Assembly: GCA_964449305.1 (NCBI GenBank)
Contig: CAYUYM010000031.1
Coordinates: forward strand, 1 to 22,949
DNA: 22,949 nucleotides
Direction: 5' to 3'
Origin: CAYUYM01 sp964449305
GTDB taxonomy: Bacteria > Bacteroidota > Ignavibacteria > SZUA-365 > CAYQST01
Below the pieces are notes generated by a model. That model did not search any database. It was not told the origin of the DNA and was given only the letters and a program-made list of their open reading frames with translations. Position numbers and translations under genes: made by a program. This document shows positions 7,222 through 15,440 of this stretch, one piece after another. Positions within the stretch are counted from its first letter, which is position 1, and every line of letters starts with the position of its first letter.

Positions 7222-8385
7222 TCAGGAGATGCCGGAACGGAAATGCCAGATGGCGATGAGAATGGCAAGCCCCATCACGGCGCCGCCGGTGATGAAGGGG
7301 GTGACGTGACCGATGGATTGAAACACGAGCCCGCCCCACACCGGACCAAGCACGCGCCCGAGCGCGCTCAGGCTCTGGCCGATGCCGAGCGTTCCGCCCT
7401 GCTCGCCGGCGGGGGTGTTGCGCGAGATCAGGCTCAGGATGGTGGGGTTGGTGATCCCCGTGCCCACGGACAGGATGATCAGCACCACGATGAGTTCCCA
7501 GGTCCCGACATAGAACGGAAGAAGCGTGAGTCCGATCATGGTCATGATGCACCCGGCAAGGAACATCATGCGCTCATCAAGCCGCCGCGACAGCGGACGG
7601 ATGAGCCCGCCCTGCGTGATCGCTCCCATCAGGCCCATGAAGCCGAACAGGTAGCCCACCTGCCGCTCGCTGAACCCGAACTCCTTGTGCGCGAGGATGG
7701 GGAAGGTGGCATAGATGTTCGCGTAGGCGAAGATGGCGAGGAACATCAGCAGGAGAAGGATGCCGATCTTCGGTCGGCGCAGCGTGAGGACCACCTCGCG
7801 GAGGGAGAACCGGGCAGTGCGCTGGACGCGCACCTCCGTCGAGCGCGTCTCCGGAAGGAAGAGAAGCGTCAGCACCAGCGAAAGGGCCGACAGGGCCGAG
7901 GCCGCGAACCCCGGATACTGATACCCGTACGAGGATAACGTGCCTCCGAGAAACGGACCGAAGGCGAAGCCGAGACCGAAGGCGGCGCCCAGGATGCCCA
8001 TGCCCTTCACGCGTTCCTCCACGGTTGTCACGTCGGCAATGCAGGCCTGGGCTGCCGAGATGTTCGCACCGCCGATGCCCGCGAGGATGCGTGCAAGAAA
8101 GAGCACCGTCAGCGAGCCGGCGAGCCCGAACACCACATAGGCGACCGAGGAGAATGCCAGTCCGATCACGAGCACGGGCTTGCGCCCGATGCGGTCTGAA
8201 ACGCGTCCCCACACGGGCGTGAAAAGCAACTGCATGAAGGAGAAGGATGCGACCAGCAAACCCGTCATGAAATCGCTGGCGCCGAACCCCTTCTCCGCAT
8301 ACATCGGGAGGATGGGGATGACGATGCCAAAGCCGAGCAGGTCGACAAAGACAATGAGGAAGATTATGGCAATCCGGGATTTCAT
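7222..8385 (-). CDS. MFS transporter, TetA/multidrug-like
   Basis: This is a predicted 12-helix inner-membrane proton antiporter of the major facilitator superfamily, 387 residues. The first helix carries DLLGFGIVIPILP, typical of the TetA/Bcr drug:H+ antiporter group. MFS motif A is visible as GRVSDRIGRKPV between helices 2 and 3, and ARILAGIGGANISAAQA is the helix 4 region. The ATG at 8385 overlaps the stop of the upstream hydrolase gene as ATGA, which implies coupled translation. A second in-frame ATG at 8397 would add MGGP. The substrate is unknown, and drug efflux is only one possibility. A metabolite or product exporter for the neighbouring hydrolase would fit equally well. Confidence 0.9.
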   Translation of the reverse strand: MKSRIAIIFLIVFVDLLGFGIVIPILPMYAEKGFGASDFMTGLLVASFSFMQLLFTPVWGRVSDRIGRKPVLVIGLAFSSVAYVVFGLAGSLTVLFLARILAGIGGANISAAQACIADVTTVEERVKGMGILGAAFGLGFAFGPFLGGTLSSYGYQYPGFAASALSALSLVLTLLFLPETRSTEVRVQRTARFSLREVVLTLRRPKIGILLLLMFLAIFAYANIYATFPILAHKEFGFSERQVGYLFGFMGLMGAITQGGLIRPLSRRLDERMMFLAGCIMTMIGLTLLPFYVGTWELIVVLIILSVGTGITNPTILSLISRNTPAGEQGGTLGIGQSLSALGRVLGPVWGGLVFQSIGHVTPFITGGAVMGLAILIAIWHFRSGIS

Positions 8386-10928
8386 TGGCCCGCCCATTCC
8401 CCCGTGTCCACACTCCAGTCGAGTCCGAAAAAGCCGGTGAGCAGCACACCATCGTCACCACGTGACAGGACGTCAAACGACAGGACGGTGCAGTCCGGCA
8501 GCCCGATTCCCGGGCTCATGTACGGAAGGCGGTTCACGGCGCGCATACCGTCGATGCCGCTGCCCGACACCACGCCGACGCAGGCCACGGGATCGTCCTT
8601 CCGCGGCCGCACAAACAGGCAGGACAGGTTGTCGCCACGGAACCTCTTCTCACCCACCTGCACTCCGCCACGCTCCACCTGCACGGGGCTGTCACCAAGC
8701 AGTGACTTCCAGGCGAGGTTCGTACTGCGGTTGCCGTAGAGGATCACGTTGCGGTCCGGATGGAAGAGCGGGTCGAAGTCGGTGTCGGCCATCACATCCA
8801 CGCTGCCGTTGCCCTGGTACCAGAACTTCTCCGCGTCGAACCGGGCCTTTTCAAATGCCCAGCGGTTCTCCTCGCGGCTGCCCCGTGTTCCGTAGACAAA
8901 CACCATCCTGTTCCGGAACGCGTCCTTGAAGGTCCCATAGCGCCGTGAGCCCTTGCTGGTGGCGGCAGGCATGCGGGACACAGTCCACGCACCGTCCTCC
9001 TTCATCGCCCAGATCTGGAGCTGCTCGGGCGTCCACTCGGGCACCACCAGGGTCTGTCCGTCCAGGACGAGCGTGATGGGGCCGGGCGTGGTCACGATGC
9101 CAAGATCCACGGCGAGGCGCGCCACATTGTCCGTGCGTCCGGTGAAACGGCGCTGCCAGGGATCGAAGCGGATCTCCACGGTGCTGGGGAGTAGCTGGCG
9201 CTCCTGGGCGTCTATGGTGAGCCAGTTGCTCCTGGCCGTGATGCCTGGGTTGGGTGTGGTGAAGTGCACCGTGCGGATGCGCTCGGACAGGGGACGCGCA
9301 TGACGTGCGAAGAAGTCGAACATCGGGGGCCAGTCCACGCAGTCGGCGCCGCGCTCGTCCGAAAGATCCCACCAGTGCCCCACCCCGGGCTGCTCGTGCC
9401 AGACGAAATCCCGGTGGAAAGTGCGAAGCGTGTCCACCATCATGCGGGCCTGATTGACAAGCACATTGTCGTCGTCACTGCCATGGAGCACATACACGCC
9501 GAGGTCCGCGAGGTTCCGACTGTTCCGGAAGGTCTCGCTCGGCGTGGTGGACCGGCGGATCATGGCGCGGACGGCGGAGCTGTCCACCACACTCTCGCCG
9601 CGGAAGCGGTAGGTCCAGAAACTGATCCACCCGGCACTGGGGGCGATGGCGGCGAACTGGTCGGGGAACAGCGTCCCGAGATGCCAGGTGCCATGCCCGC
9701 CCATGGAGTGGCCGGTGAGATACACGCTGCGCTCGTCGATGGTGAGCTTTTCGCGCGCGAGCCCCATGACCTCCAGCGCGTCGAGCCGGCCCCAGTCCTC
9801 CCAGTTGAAGCCATAGGGCCGCCGGTTCGTGGGTGACACGATGTGGCACCAGGTCTTTGGTGCATACGATCCCGTCTGGTTGATGGCCTCCACGGAGGCG
9901 CCATGGAGTGACACGACCAGGGCCTGCGGCCTGTCGGTGGTGTCGAGCGATGGCAGCAGGGAGTAGTACTGCACGCTGTTGTCGATGCCGCTGACAAAGG
10001 TGATCTTCCTGTTGTCGCGCGGGCCGACGATGCGCAGCGGGATGGTCGCCTCGTCGAGTGTCTCCTTGCCACTGTTCATCTCGCGGATGACCTCCACCAG
10101 CACCTTCACCGTTCCGGCTGTCTCCGGCGCCGGACCCACGAGGCGGAAGCCCACCTTGCGCACGCTGTAGGGCTGGATGACGGGCACGCGCATCGTGACG
10201 GGCCCGCCGCCGGGCACATGGCTTTCGATGAGCAGATCCTTGAGCGGTTTGGACGAGCAGTTCGTGATGACCACGGCGCCGCGCGTGTCCACCGGCTGCC
10301 CCACCACGAAATCCGGCAGCGTCATGTCGGCGGTGTTGAAGGCGATGGCCTTCGCCGGAGGGGAGAGCCGTGCCTTGAGGCGCTCACGTCCGCAGCGGAA
10401 GAGGAATTCGTTGCGGCCGCGAAGGAGCTGCACCGGCAGTCGGGAATACGCGAAGTTGGGTTCCCATGTCTCGTACGTGTCCGTCAGACCGTAGGGATTC
10501 CCCGAGCGTGGAGCGCCGTTCACGTACACCATCTCGTTGCCGAAGGCCTCGAGCAGCGCGATGCGTGGTGTCTCCACCTCGAGCTCGTAATAGACGTAGC
10601 ATTTGCGCAGGGCGTCCGATGAGAACCATCCGGCGGAATCCACCTGGATCTCCTCCCATGTGGCCTTGTTGCCCCGCCCGAACAGGATGGACTGCCCAGC
10701 ATGGGGCCGGGAGAAGGTGCCCAGCGCCAGTGCCGCCTCAACGGGGTTGGGTGCGACGATGGTCTCCGCGTACTCCGCGGGGATGCGCAGCGCCAGGGCC
10801 TGCCGGATGTGGATGGTGTCGCTCTCCGCTCCCGGGGCGGCCGGGGGCAGCCAGATGGCGGCCAGGATGGGCAGCCATGCCAGCACGGTGGTGATGTGTT
10901 TCCGAATTGCCATCAGGGGGATCGCCAT
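8382..10928 (-). CDS. Secreted serine hydrolase, prolyl-oligopeptidase/esterase-like, with large C-terminal region
   Basis: This is a predicted exported alpha/beta hydrolase of 848 residues. A signal peptide covers about residues 8-35. Residues 40-320 look beta-rich and are probably carbohydrate-binding or Ig-like. The hydrolase core follows, with oxyanion region VVSLHGASVE, nucleophile S408 in TGHSMGGHGTWH, probable acid D486 in LHGSDDDNV, and H518 in GVGHWWD. This order matches S9 peptidases and PHB-depolymerase-like esterases. The last 330 or so residues include GTFKDAFRNRMVFVYGTRG and VILYGNRSTNLAW and have no domain I can name. GAGG precedes the ATG at 10928 by 6 bases; a second ATG at 10913 is possible. 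A strong promoter match lies at 10984-10991. It heads a five-gene run. Peptide versus ester substrate is undecided. Confidence 0.85.
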   Translation of the reverse strand: MAIPLMAIRKHITTVLAWLPILAAIWLPPAAPGAESDTIHIRQALALRIPAEYAETIVAPNPVEAALALGTFSRPHAGQSILFGRGNKATWEEIQVDSAGWFSSDALRKCYVYYELEVETPRIALLEAFGNEMVYVNGAPRSGNPYGLTDTYETWEPNFAYSRLPVQLLRGRNEFLFRCGRERLKARLSPPAKAIAFNTADMTLPDFVVGQPVDTRGAVVITNCSSKPLKDLLIESHVPGGGPVTMRVPVIQPYSVRKVGFRLVGPAPETAGTVKVLVEVIREMNSGKETLDEATIPLRIVGPRDNRKITFVSGIDNSVQYYSLLPSLDTTDRPQALVVSLHGASVEAINQTGSYAPKTWCHIVSPTNRRPYGFNWEDWGRLDALEVMGLAREKLTIDERSVYLTGHSMGGHGTWHLGTLFPDQFAAIAPSAGWISFWTYRFRGESVVDSSAVRAMIRRSTTPSETFRNSRNLADLGVYVLHGSDDDNVLVNQARMMVDTLRTFHRDFVWHEQPGVGHWWDLSDERGADCVDWPPMFDFFARHARPLSERIRTVHFTTPNPGITARSNWLTIDAQERQLLPSTVEIRFDPWQRRFTGRTDNVARLAVDLGIVTTPGPITLVLDGQTLVVPEWTPEQLQIWAMKEDGAWTVSRMPAATSKGSRRYGTFKDAFRNRMVFVYGTRGSREENRWAFEKARFDAEKFWYQGNGSVDVMADTDFDPLFHPDRNVILYGNRSTNLAWKSLLGDSPVQVERGGVQVGEKRFRGDNLSCLFVRPRKDDPVACVGVVSGSGIDGMRAVNRLPYMSPGIGLPDCTVLSFDVLSRGDDGVLLTGFFGLDWSVDTGEWAGQ

Positions 10929-10983
10929 GCATGCCTCATGTTGGTGCGTGGTGTGCCGGCAACCTGGACTCCGGCGCAACTTA

Positions 10984-10991
10984 CAAAAATA
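10984..10991 (-). promoter_or_regulatory. Bacteroidota-type promoter for the hydrolase-to-amidase operon
   Basis: Read on the minus strand, TATTTTTG matches TAnnTTTG exactly. GTTG (complement of 11012-11015) lies 20 bases upstream, the expected -33 spacing. Transcription would begin near 10978, about 50 bases before the ATG at 10928. Confidence 0.7.
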
Positions 10992-11045
10992 GGCGATTGG
11001 ACCATCCCCACCAACCACGCTTGCCGACCTCCCCGGCCTTTTCCG

Positions 11046-11053
11046 TATATTTG
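11046..11053 (+). promoter_or_regulatory. Bacteroidota-type promoter for the GT-C/GHL10 gene pair
   Basis: TATATTTG matches TAnnTTTG exactly. TTG at 11021-11023 lies 22 bases upstream as the -33 element. Transcription would start near 11060, so the in-frame ATG at 11062 is unlikely and the ATG at 11116 becomes the natural start. Confidence 0.7.
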
Positions 11054-11115
11054 CGCCGCGGATGCCGCCAGTGCGCTCCGACGGACGTGTGTACCACAGG
11101 ACCAGACTTCGATCC

Positions 11116-13089
11116 ATGAAAAAACCACCCACCGCCAGCAGGCTGCCCGCCGTTGCCCCCGACATCGAGATCGCCTTCACCTGGACGCCCATGCAGCGTC
11201 GCCTCATCGAGGGCGCGCTCATCCTCATGGCCATCATCGCCGGCCTCCTCTACGTGCTCCCCATGGAATCGTCGGCGGGGTTGACCGGCTTCCCGATGGA
11301 CGATTCCTGGCTCCATGTGTCCATCGCCCGCAACCTGCGGGAGTTCGGGAGCTGGTCGTTGTTCCGGGATGAAATGATCACGGCGGGGAGCACCTCGCCC
11401 CTCCTCGTGCTCGCCATCGCGCTCCCCGCTCTCGTGGTGGGTCACGAGGTGCTCGTGTCCATGGGGATCGGCATCCTTGCCTTCGCCTTCACTCTGCCAC
11501 TCGTGTTCCGCGTCGGCTGCATCGTCTTCCGCCGCGAGCAATGGCTCGCCCTCGCCGCCGCAATCACCACACTCCTTGTTCCGAAACTCCAGTCGGCCGC
11601 GGTGTCTGGCATGGGCACCACGCTGTTCATGATGCTCGCCGTGCTCGCGATGCTGCTGTACATGCAGGGCCGGCGGTTCTGGTTCCTCCTTGTCGCCGCC
11701 CTCTCGGTGTGGGCCCGCCCCGACGGGCTCGTCCTTCTCGCAGCCGGTGCGATCACCTGGCTCGTCGATGCCCGCATCGCCCGGCCCACCGCGCCTCCGG
11801 GCCATCCCGCTGTGGGAGGTGTCGCACGTCACCTTCCGTGGATCGCCGCGCTGGTGCTGCTCGCGGGGTATGCGGCGTTCAACCTCGGGCTTGGTGGTGG
11901 CATCCTGCCCAATGCCGTGGCGGCCAAACACGCCTACTACGCGAAACTCCAACTGCCGGGCTTTCCCGGACAGGTGTTCGTGTTCCTCGCCGGCCCCGTG
12001 CTGGCAGTGCTCCTCGTCTTCGGACTCGTCCAGCTTCTTCGCATCATCATCGATCTTGTCCGGCGCCGTGGCACATCGCTGCTGCTGCCGGCCCTCTTCT
12101 TCCTCGGGCTCGCCGCCGCGTATTGGATCGTGCTGCCGTTTCTGCTCGATGGCGGTCGGCATCTCCAGCCAGCCCTGCCCGGCCTCATCCTCGTCTCCCT
12201 CGCCGGCGTGCGCTCCGTGTTCCGCGCCCTGGTGCATGCCATTCCGGTCACCGGCATGCGCGCCTTTGGGAACGTCGCCACCGCCGCGGTGCTCGCCGGT
12301 GTGCTCATCAGTGGCGTCGCCCGCTGGGATGCCATGCGCATCGAGCACGACAACGGCGTCCGCTATCTGCGCGACCGTTCCATCGCCGCCGCCGGGTGGG
12401 TTGCCACCAACACCCCCGCCGATGCCGTGATCGCCACGCACCTGCCGGGAGTGTTCAGCTGGTTCGGGGACCGCCGTTTCCTCGACTTCTCCGGCATCGC
12501 CTCCCCGGAGGTCATCCCCTCCATCGGGGATCTGTCCGCCCTCGGCAGCCTCCTCTCCATGAGCCGCGCGTCATACATCGCCACGCTGCGCGAACGCTTC
12601 GAGGTGGTCAATGTGAACCCCGTGTTCATGAGTGACCAGAACATCCCGGAGGTGATGGAGGTGAGCCCCATCACCGGGAAGGCCGTGCACATCATGCCCC
12701 AGGAGGCCTCCGGGCTCAACTACCAGGCCTCGCTCTGGCTCCAGCAGCGAAAACCCGACCAGGCCATGCAGTACCTCAGCCGCTCCTACAGACTCGACCC
12801 CGTGTCATCGCGCACGCTCACACTCACCGGCCTTGCCGTCCTCCTTCAGAAGGACACCGCGCAGGCGCTCCAGCTCTTCGACGAGGCAATGCGCATCCAA
12901 CCGGATTATGCACCGGCCATGGTCCCCATCGCCGACATTTTCATCGAGAAGGGCAATCTCCAGGGCGCCATCGAGATGCTGAACAACGCCATCCGCATCA
13001 ACCCGCGATCGCAGACGGCACGGGCCTCCCTGAAGCGGGCGCAGTCCATGCTGTCCCACGCCTCCCGTCCGCCCGTCTCCGCCCGCTGA
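11116..13089 (+). CDS. GT-C-like multi-pass membrane protein with C-terminal TPR domain
   Basis: This 657-residue inner-membrane protein looks like a GT-C fold glycosyltransferase, the class that uses lipid-phosphate sugars on the periplasmic side. After the first membrane helix (about residues 31-49) comes GFPMDDSWLHVSIARNL with D62-D63, which resembles the acidic motif in the first GT-C loop. About ten further hydrophobic helices reach to residue 420. A soluble periplasmic-type region follows, then tetratricopeptide repeats from about 536 to 640 (for example KDTAQALQLFDEAMRIQPDYAPA). The start at 11116 is chosen because the promoter would leave the ATG at 11062 almost without a leader. Its stop overlaps the start of the GHL10 gene by one base (TGATG). 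Acceptor and donor are unknown. A non-catalytic membrane scaffold is an alternative. Confidence 0.75.
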   Translation: MKKPPTASRLPAVAPDIEIAFTWTPMQRRLIEGALILMAIIAGLLYVLPMESSAGLTGFPMDDSWLHVSIARNLREFGSWSLFRDEMITAGSTSPLLVLAIALPALVVGHEVLVSMGIGILAFAFTLPLVFRVGCIVFRREQWLALAAAITTLLVPKLQSAAVSGMGTTLFMMLAVLAMLLYMQGRRFWFLLVAALSVWARPDGLVLLAAGAITWLVDARIARPTAPPGHPAVGGVARHLPWIAALVLLAGYAAFNLGLGGGILPNAVAAKHAYYAKLQLPGFPGQVFVFLAGPVLAVLLVFGLVQLLRIIIDLVRRRGTSLLLPALFFLGLAAAYWIVLPFLLDGGRHLQPALPGLILVSLAGVRSVFRALVHAIPVTGMRAFGNVATAAVLAGVLISGVARWDAMRIEHDNGVRYLRDRSIAAAGWVATNTPADAVIATHLPGVFSWFGDRRFLDFSGIASPEVIPSIGDLSALGSLLSMSRASYIATLRERFEVVNVNPVFMSDQNIPEVMEVSPITGKAVHIMPQEASGLNYQASLWLQQRKPDQAMQYLSRSYRLDPVSSRTLTLTGLAVLLQKDTAQALQLFDEAMRIQPDYAPAMVPIADIFIEKGNLQGAIEMLNNAIRINPRSQTARASLKRAQSMLSHASRPPVSAR

Positions 13090-14822
13090 TGATGCGACCC
13101 ATGCGCATCGGACCGACCCTCCTCCTTGTCGGACTCCTGCTTGCCGGCCTCGCCAGGCACGTGTCCGCACAACAGCTCCCGCGTCGCGAGCTGCGCGGTG
13201 TGTGGCTCACCACGCTCTCGGGCCTCGACTGGCCCGCCGCGGCGCTGCGCAACGCCCCGGACGACCAGCGGGCCTCCCTGCGCCAGAAGCTCGACAACAT
13301 CGTGCGCATGGGACTCAACACCGTGTACTTCCAGGTCCGCTCGCGTGGCAACACGATGTACATCTCGACACGCGAGCCCTGGGCGGCGGAGCTCACCGGC
13401 ACGCTGGGCCGTGATCCCGGCTGGGATCCGCTGGCCTTCGCCGTTGAGGAATGCCACAGGCGCGGCATCGAGATCCATGCCTGGGTCAATGTGTTCAAGG
13501 CCTGGTCGGGCGAAACGCTTCCTGCGAGGACCTCGCCACCGCATCTCATCCATGCACATCCGGGCTGGATCACGCCCTACAAGGGCGAGCAGTGGATCGA
13601 TCCCGGCATCCCCGAGGCCCGCGCATGGCTCGTGGAACTCTTCGCCGATCTCGTCTCCCGCTACGACGTCGACGGCCTCCACCTCGACTACACCCGCTAC
13701 CCGGAGGTGGATTTCGACGACGACGCCACCTGGCGCACCCACGGCCGCAGGCAGAACAAGGCCGACTGGCGGCGCGACAACGTCAGCGCCTTCGTCTCCG
13801 CCGTGAGTGCGCGGCTCCGCTCCATCCGGCCACGCCTCGAACTCGGCGCAGCACCCATCGGCATCTATACGTCCATCCCCGGCGCCCGCGGCTGGGAGGG
13901 GCGCAATGCCGTGTCGCAGGACTCACGCCGCTGGCTGGAGGAGGGCTGGATCGACTATGTCTGCCCGCAGGTGTACTGGGGGCTGAAGAACCGCGGCAGT
14001 GGGATCGACTTCGAGGCGCTTGTGCGCGACTGGGTGCGCCATGCCGCGGGGCGCAACGTGCTCATCGGCCTGGCCCCCTACAAGGAGCCTGTCGCCCGCT
14101 GGCTCCACGAACACATCGACGCCTGCCGCGACGGTGGTGCGGGCGGCGAGGTGTTCTTCCGCTACGAGCACATCGCCGATGGCACCCTTTTCCGCGATCG
14201 CTACGCCGGCCCCGCCATCCCGCCATCGGTGCGATGGCGCGACGACGTGCGTCCCAATCCACCACGCGGCCTGCTGGTGGACCGCACGTCCGGCGCCGTC
14301 ACCTGGACGGCCCCCATCCCCGCAGCCGATGGCGAGACCGCCACGCGCTATGCCGTCTATCGCATCACGGGATCCCCCGCCACCGCACGCCTCGCCGCCC
14401 TGCTCCCCGCCACCGACACACGCTGGCGCGATCCACAGCCGCCCGCGGCGGACTACATGGTGACCGCGCTGGACCGCCTGCGCAACGAGTCCGCTCCGGC
14501 GGCCACCACCGTGCTCGCCATGCAGGAGCAGCGCCTGGCTGCCCCGTCCTTTGATCTGCCCTCTGCCGTCATCTCCGATCCCGTGCTCCTCCCCGACGGT
14601 GGTCTCCTCCTCGCCTACACCGTGCCTGAACCGGCCGCCACACGCGTCCGACTGATGGATGACCAGGGGACCGAACTCGCCGTGCTCGTCGACGATGTGC
14701 AGTCGGCCGGGATGCACCTGCTCGGTCTGGAACGCGACCGTGTCCCCGCCGACGTGCGTCGCGTGGTGTTTGAGTGCGGACCGGTGCGCCTCTACCGGCC
14801 CTTCAGTGTTCCGGAGGAGTGA
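13089..14822 (+). CDS. GHL10 (DUF187, YddW/DigH-like) glycoside hydrolase-like protein with FN3 and sorting-like tail
   Basis: This predicted exported protein of 577 residues has a signal peptide ending near residue 28 (VSA/QQ). Residues about 34-375 form the GHL10 TIM-barrel domain: ELRGVWLTTLSGLDWP, GLNTVYFQVRSRGN, GIEIHAWVNVF, the acidic strand HLDYTRYPE (D200) and CPQVYWGLKN. Characterised relatives such as E. coli DigH (YddW) cleave peptidoglycan glycan strands whose stem peptides have been removed. Residues about 390-485 resemble a fibronectin type III domain (VTWTAPIPAADGE, then YAVYRI). The tail, about 493-577, resembles a T9SS type-A domain (AYTVPEPAATRVRLMDDQG, ELAVLVDDVQSAGMH) but has no NPF motif. 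The start overlaps the upstream stop as TGATG; an adjacent second ATG is at 13092. Peptidoglycan as substrate is inferred from the family. Confidence 0.88.
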   Translation: MMRPMRIGPTLLLVGLLLAGLARHVSAQQLPRRELRGVWLTTLSGLDWPAAALRNAPDDQRASLRQKLDNIVRMGLNTVYFQVRSRGNTMYISTREPWAAELTGTLGRDPGWDPLAFAVEECHRRGIEIHAWVNVFKAWSGETLPARTSPPHLIHAHPGWITPYKGEQWIDPGIPEARAWLVELFADLVSRYDVDGLHLDYTRYPEVDFDDDATWRTHGRRQNKADWRRDNVSAFVSAVSARLRSIRPRLELGAAPIGIYTSIPGARGWEGRNAVSQDSRRWLEEGWIDYVCPQVYWGLKNRGSGIDFEALVRDWVRHAAGRNVLIGLAPYKEPVARWLHEHIDACRDGGAGGEVFFRYEHIADGTLFRDRYAGPAIPPSVRWRDDVRPNPPRGLLVDRTSGAVTWTAPIPAADGETATRYAVYRITGSPATARLAALLPATDTRWRDPQPPAADYMVTALDRLRNESAPAATTVLAMQEQRLAAPSFDLPSAVISDPVLLPDGGLLLAYTVPEPAATRVRLMDDQGTELAVLVDDVQSAGMHLLGLERDRVPADVRRVVFECGPVRLYRPFSVPEE

Positions 14823-14825
14823 GCG

Positions 14826-15440
14826 TCAGGCTTCCGTCGGAGGCAGGACCGTGGTCGGATCAAGCGGGACGAAGATCCCGTCGTCGATGCCAAGGAAGCG
14901 TTTCGTGATGTCGAAGATGATTCCGGCGATGCGCAGCAGCGAGCCATCGACCGAGTAGATGCCCTGCCCCACCTCCGTCACATAGCGCAGAGTGCCGTCG
15001 CTGTGGACGATCCGGTATTCGATGCGGTAGCGCGTGCGTTGCTTCAACGCGGTGTTCACGTTGATGAACACGGGCATGATGTCCTCCTTGTAGATGATGC
15101 TGGCGTAGGTCCGCACGGCATTGTCGATGAAGTCGGAGGCGGGGTGGCCCGACAGATCCTCGATCTTGTCGCTGATGAGCTCCATGGTCCACGCGGCATC
15201 GTTGAGGCAGGTGAACACCACTCCGGGGATCTGCGCGATGAGCATGTGATAGCGTTCCGCCATGGTGCGATGGCGGCTTTCGATCAGGATGCGTGAGGCG
15301 ACCTCCGCCTCGTGGTTCTGCTGGTTCTTTTCGCAGTTTGCACGCAGCACGTCGAGATCCCGTTCAAGCTGTGCCTTCTCCTCTTCGAGCTTGGCGATGC
15401 GTTTGCGGAGTGAGGCGACGGAGGGTGATGTTGCTGGCAT
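14826..15440 (-). CDS. Stand-alone coiled-coil/PAS domain protein
   Basis: This is a 204-residue cytoplasmic protein. Residues about 8-58 are a charged heptad-rich coiled coil (RKRIAKLEEEKAQLERDLDV). Residues about 61-182 form a PAS domain of the PAS_3 kind: YHMLIAQIPGVVFTCL, ISDKIEDLSGHPASDFI, YRIEYRIVHSDGTLRYVTE, then IAGIIFDITKRF. No kinase, GGDEF, DNA-binding or phosphatase domain follows; the chain ends about 20 residues later. It probably dimerises and acts as a sensor or adaptor on another protein. Its end lies 3 bases from the end of the converging GHL10 gene. Upstream, an A-run at 15494-15502 (TTTTTTTG on the minus strand) with TTG 22 bases further out could be a degenerate promoter. 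Partner and ligand are unknown. Confidence 0.82.
   Translation of the reverse strand: MPATSPSVASLRKRIAKLEEEKAQLERDLDVLRANCEKNQQNHEAEVASRILIESRHRTMAERYHMLIAQIPGVVFTCLNDAAWTMELISDKIEDLSGHPASDFIDNAVRTYASIIYKEDIMPVFINVNTALKQRTRYRIEYRIVHSDGTLRYVTEVGQGIYSVDGSLLRIAGIIFDITKRFLGIDDGIFVPLDPTTVLPPTEA

Noticed and set aside
5868..7259. 463-residue open frame opposite the RsbU-like phosphatase gene
   Set aside because: No recognisable domain; the other strand encodes a complete SpoIIE/RsbU catalytic domain.
10929..11237. N-terminal extension of the serine hydrolase reading frame
   Set aside because: It crosses both promoters and the opposite gene's start, and would bury the signal peptide. The ATG at 10928 has a GAGG site and starts just before the signal sequence.
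10981..12441. 486-residue open frame opposite the GT-C-like gene
   Set aside because: Low-complexity His/Asp/Glu/Gly composition and no ribosome site. It is the antisense shadow of hydrophobic codons.
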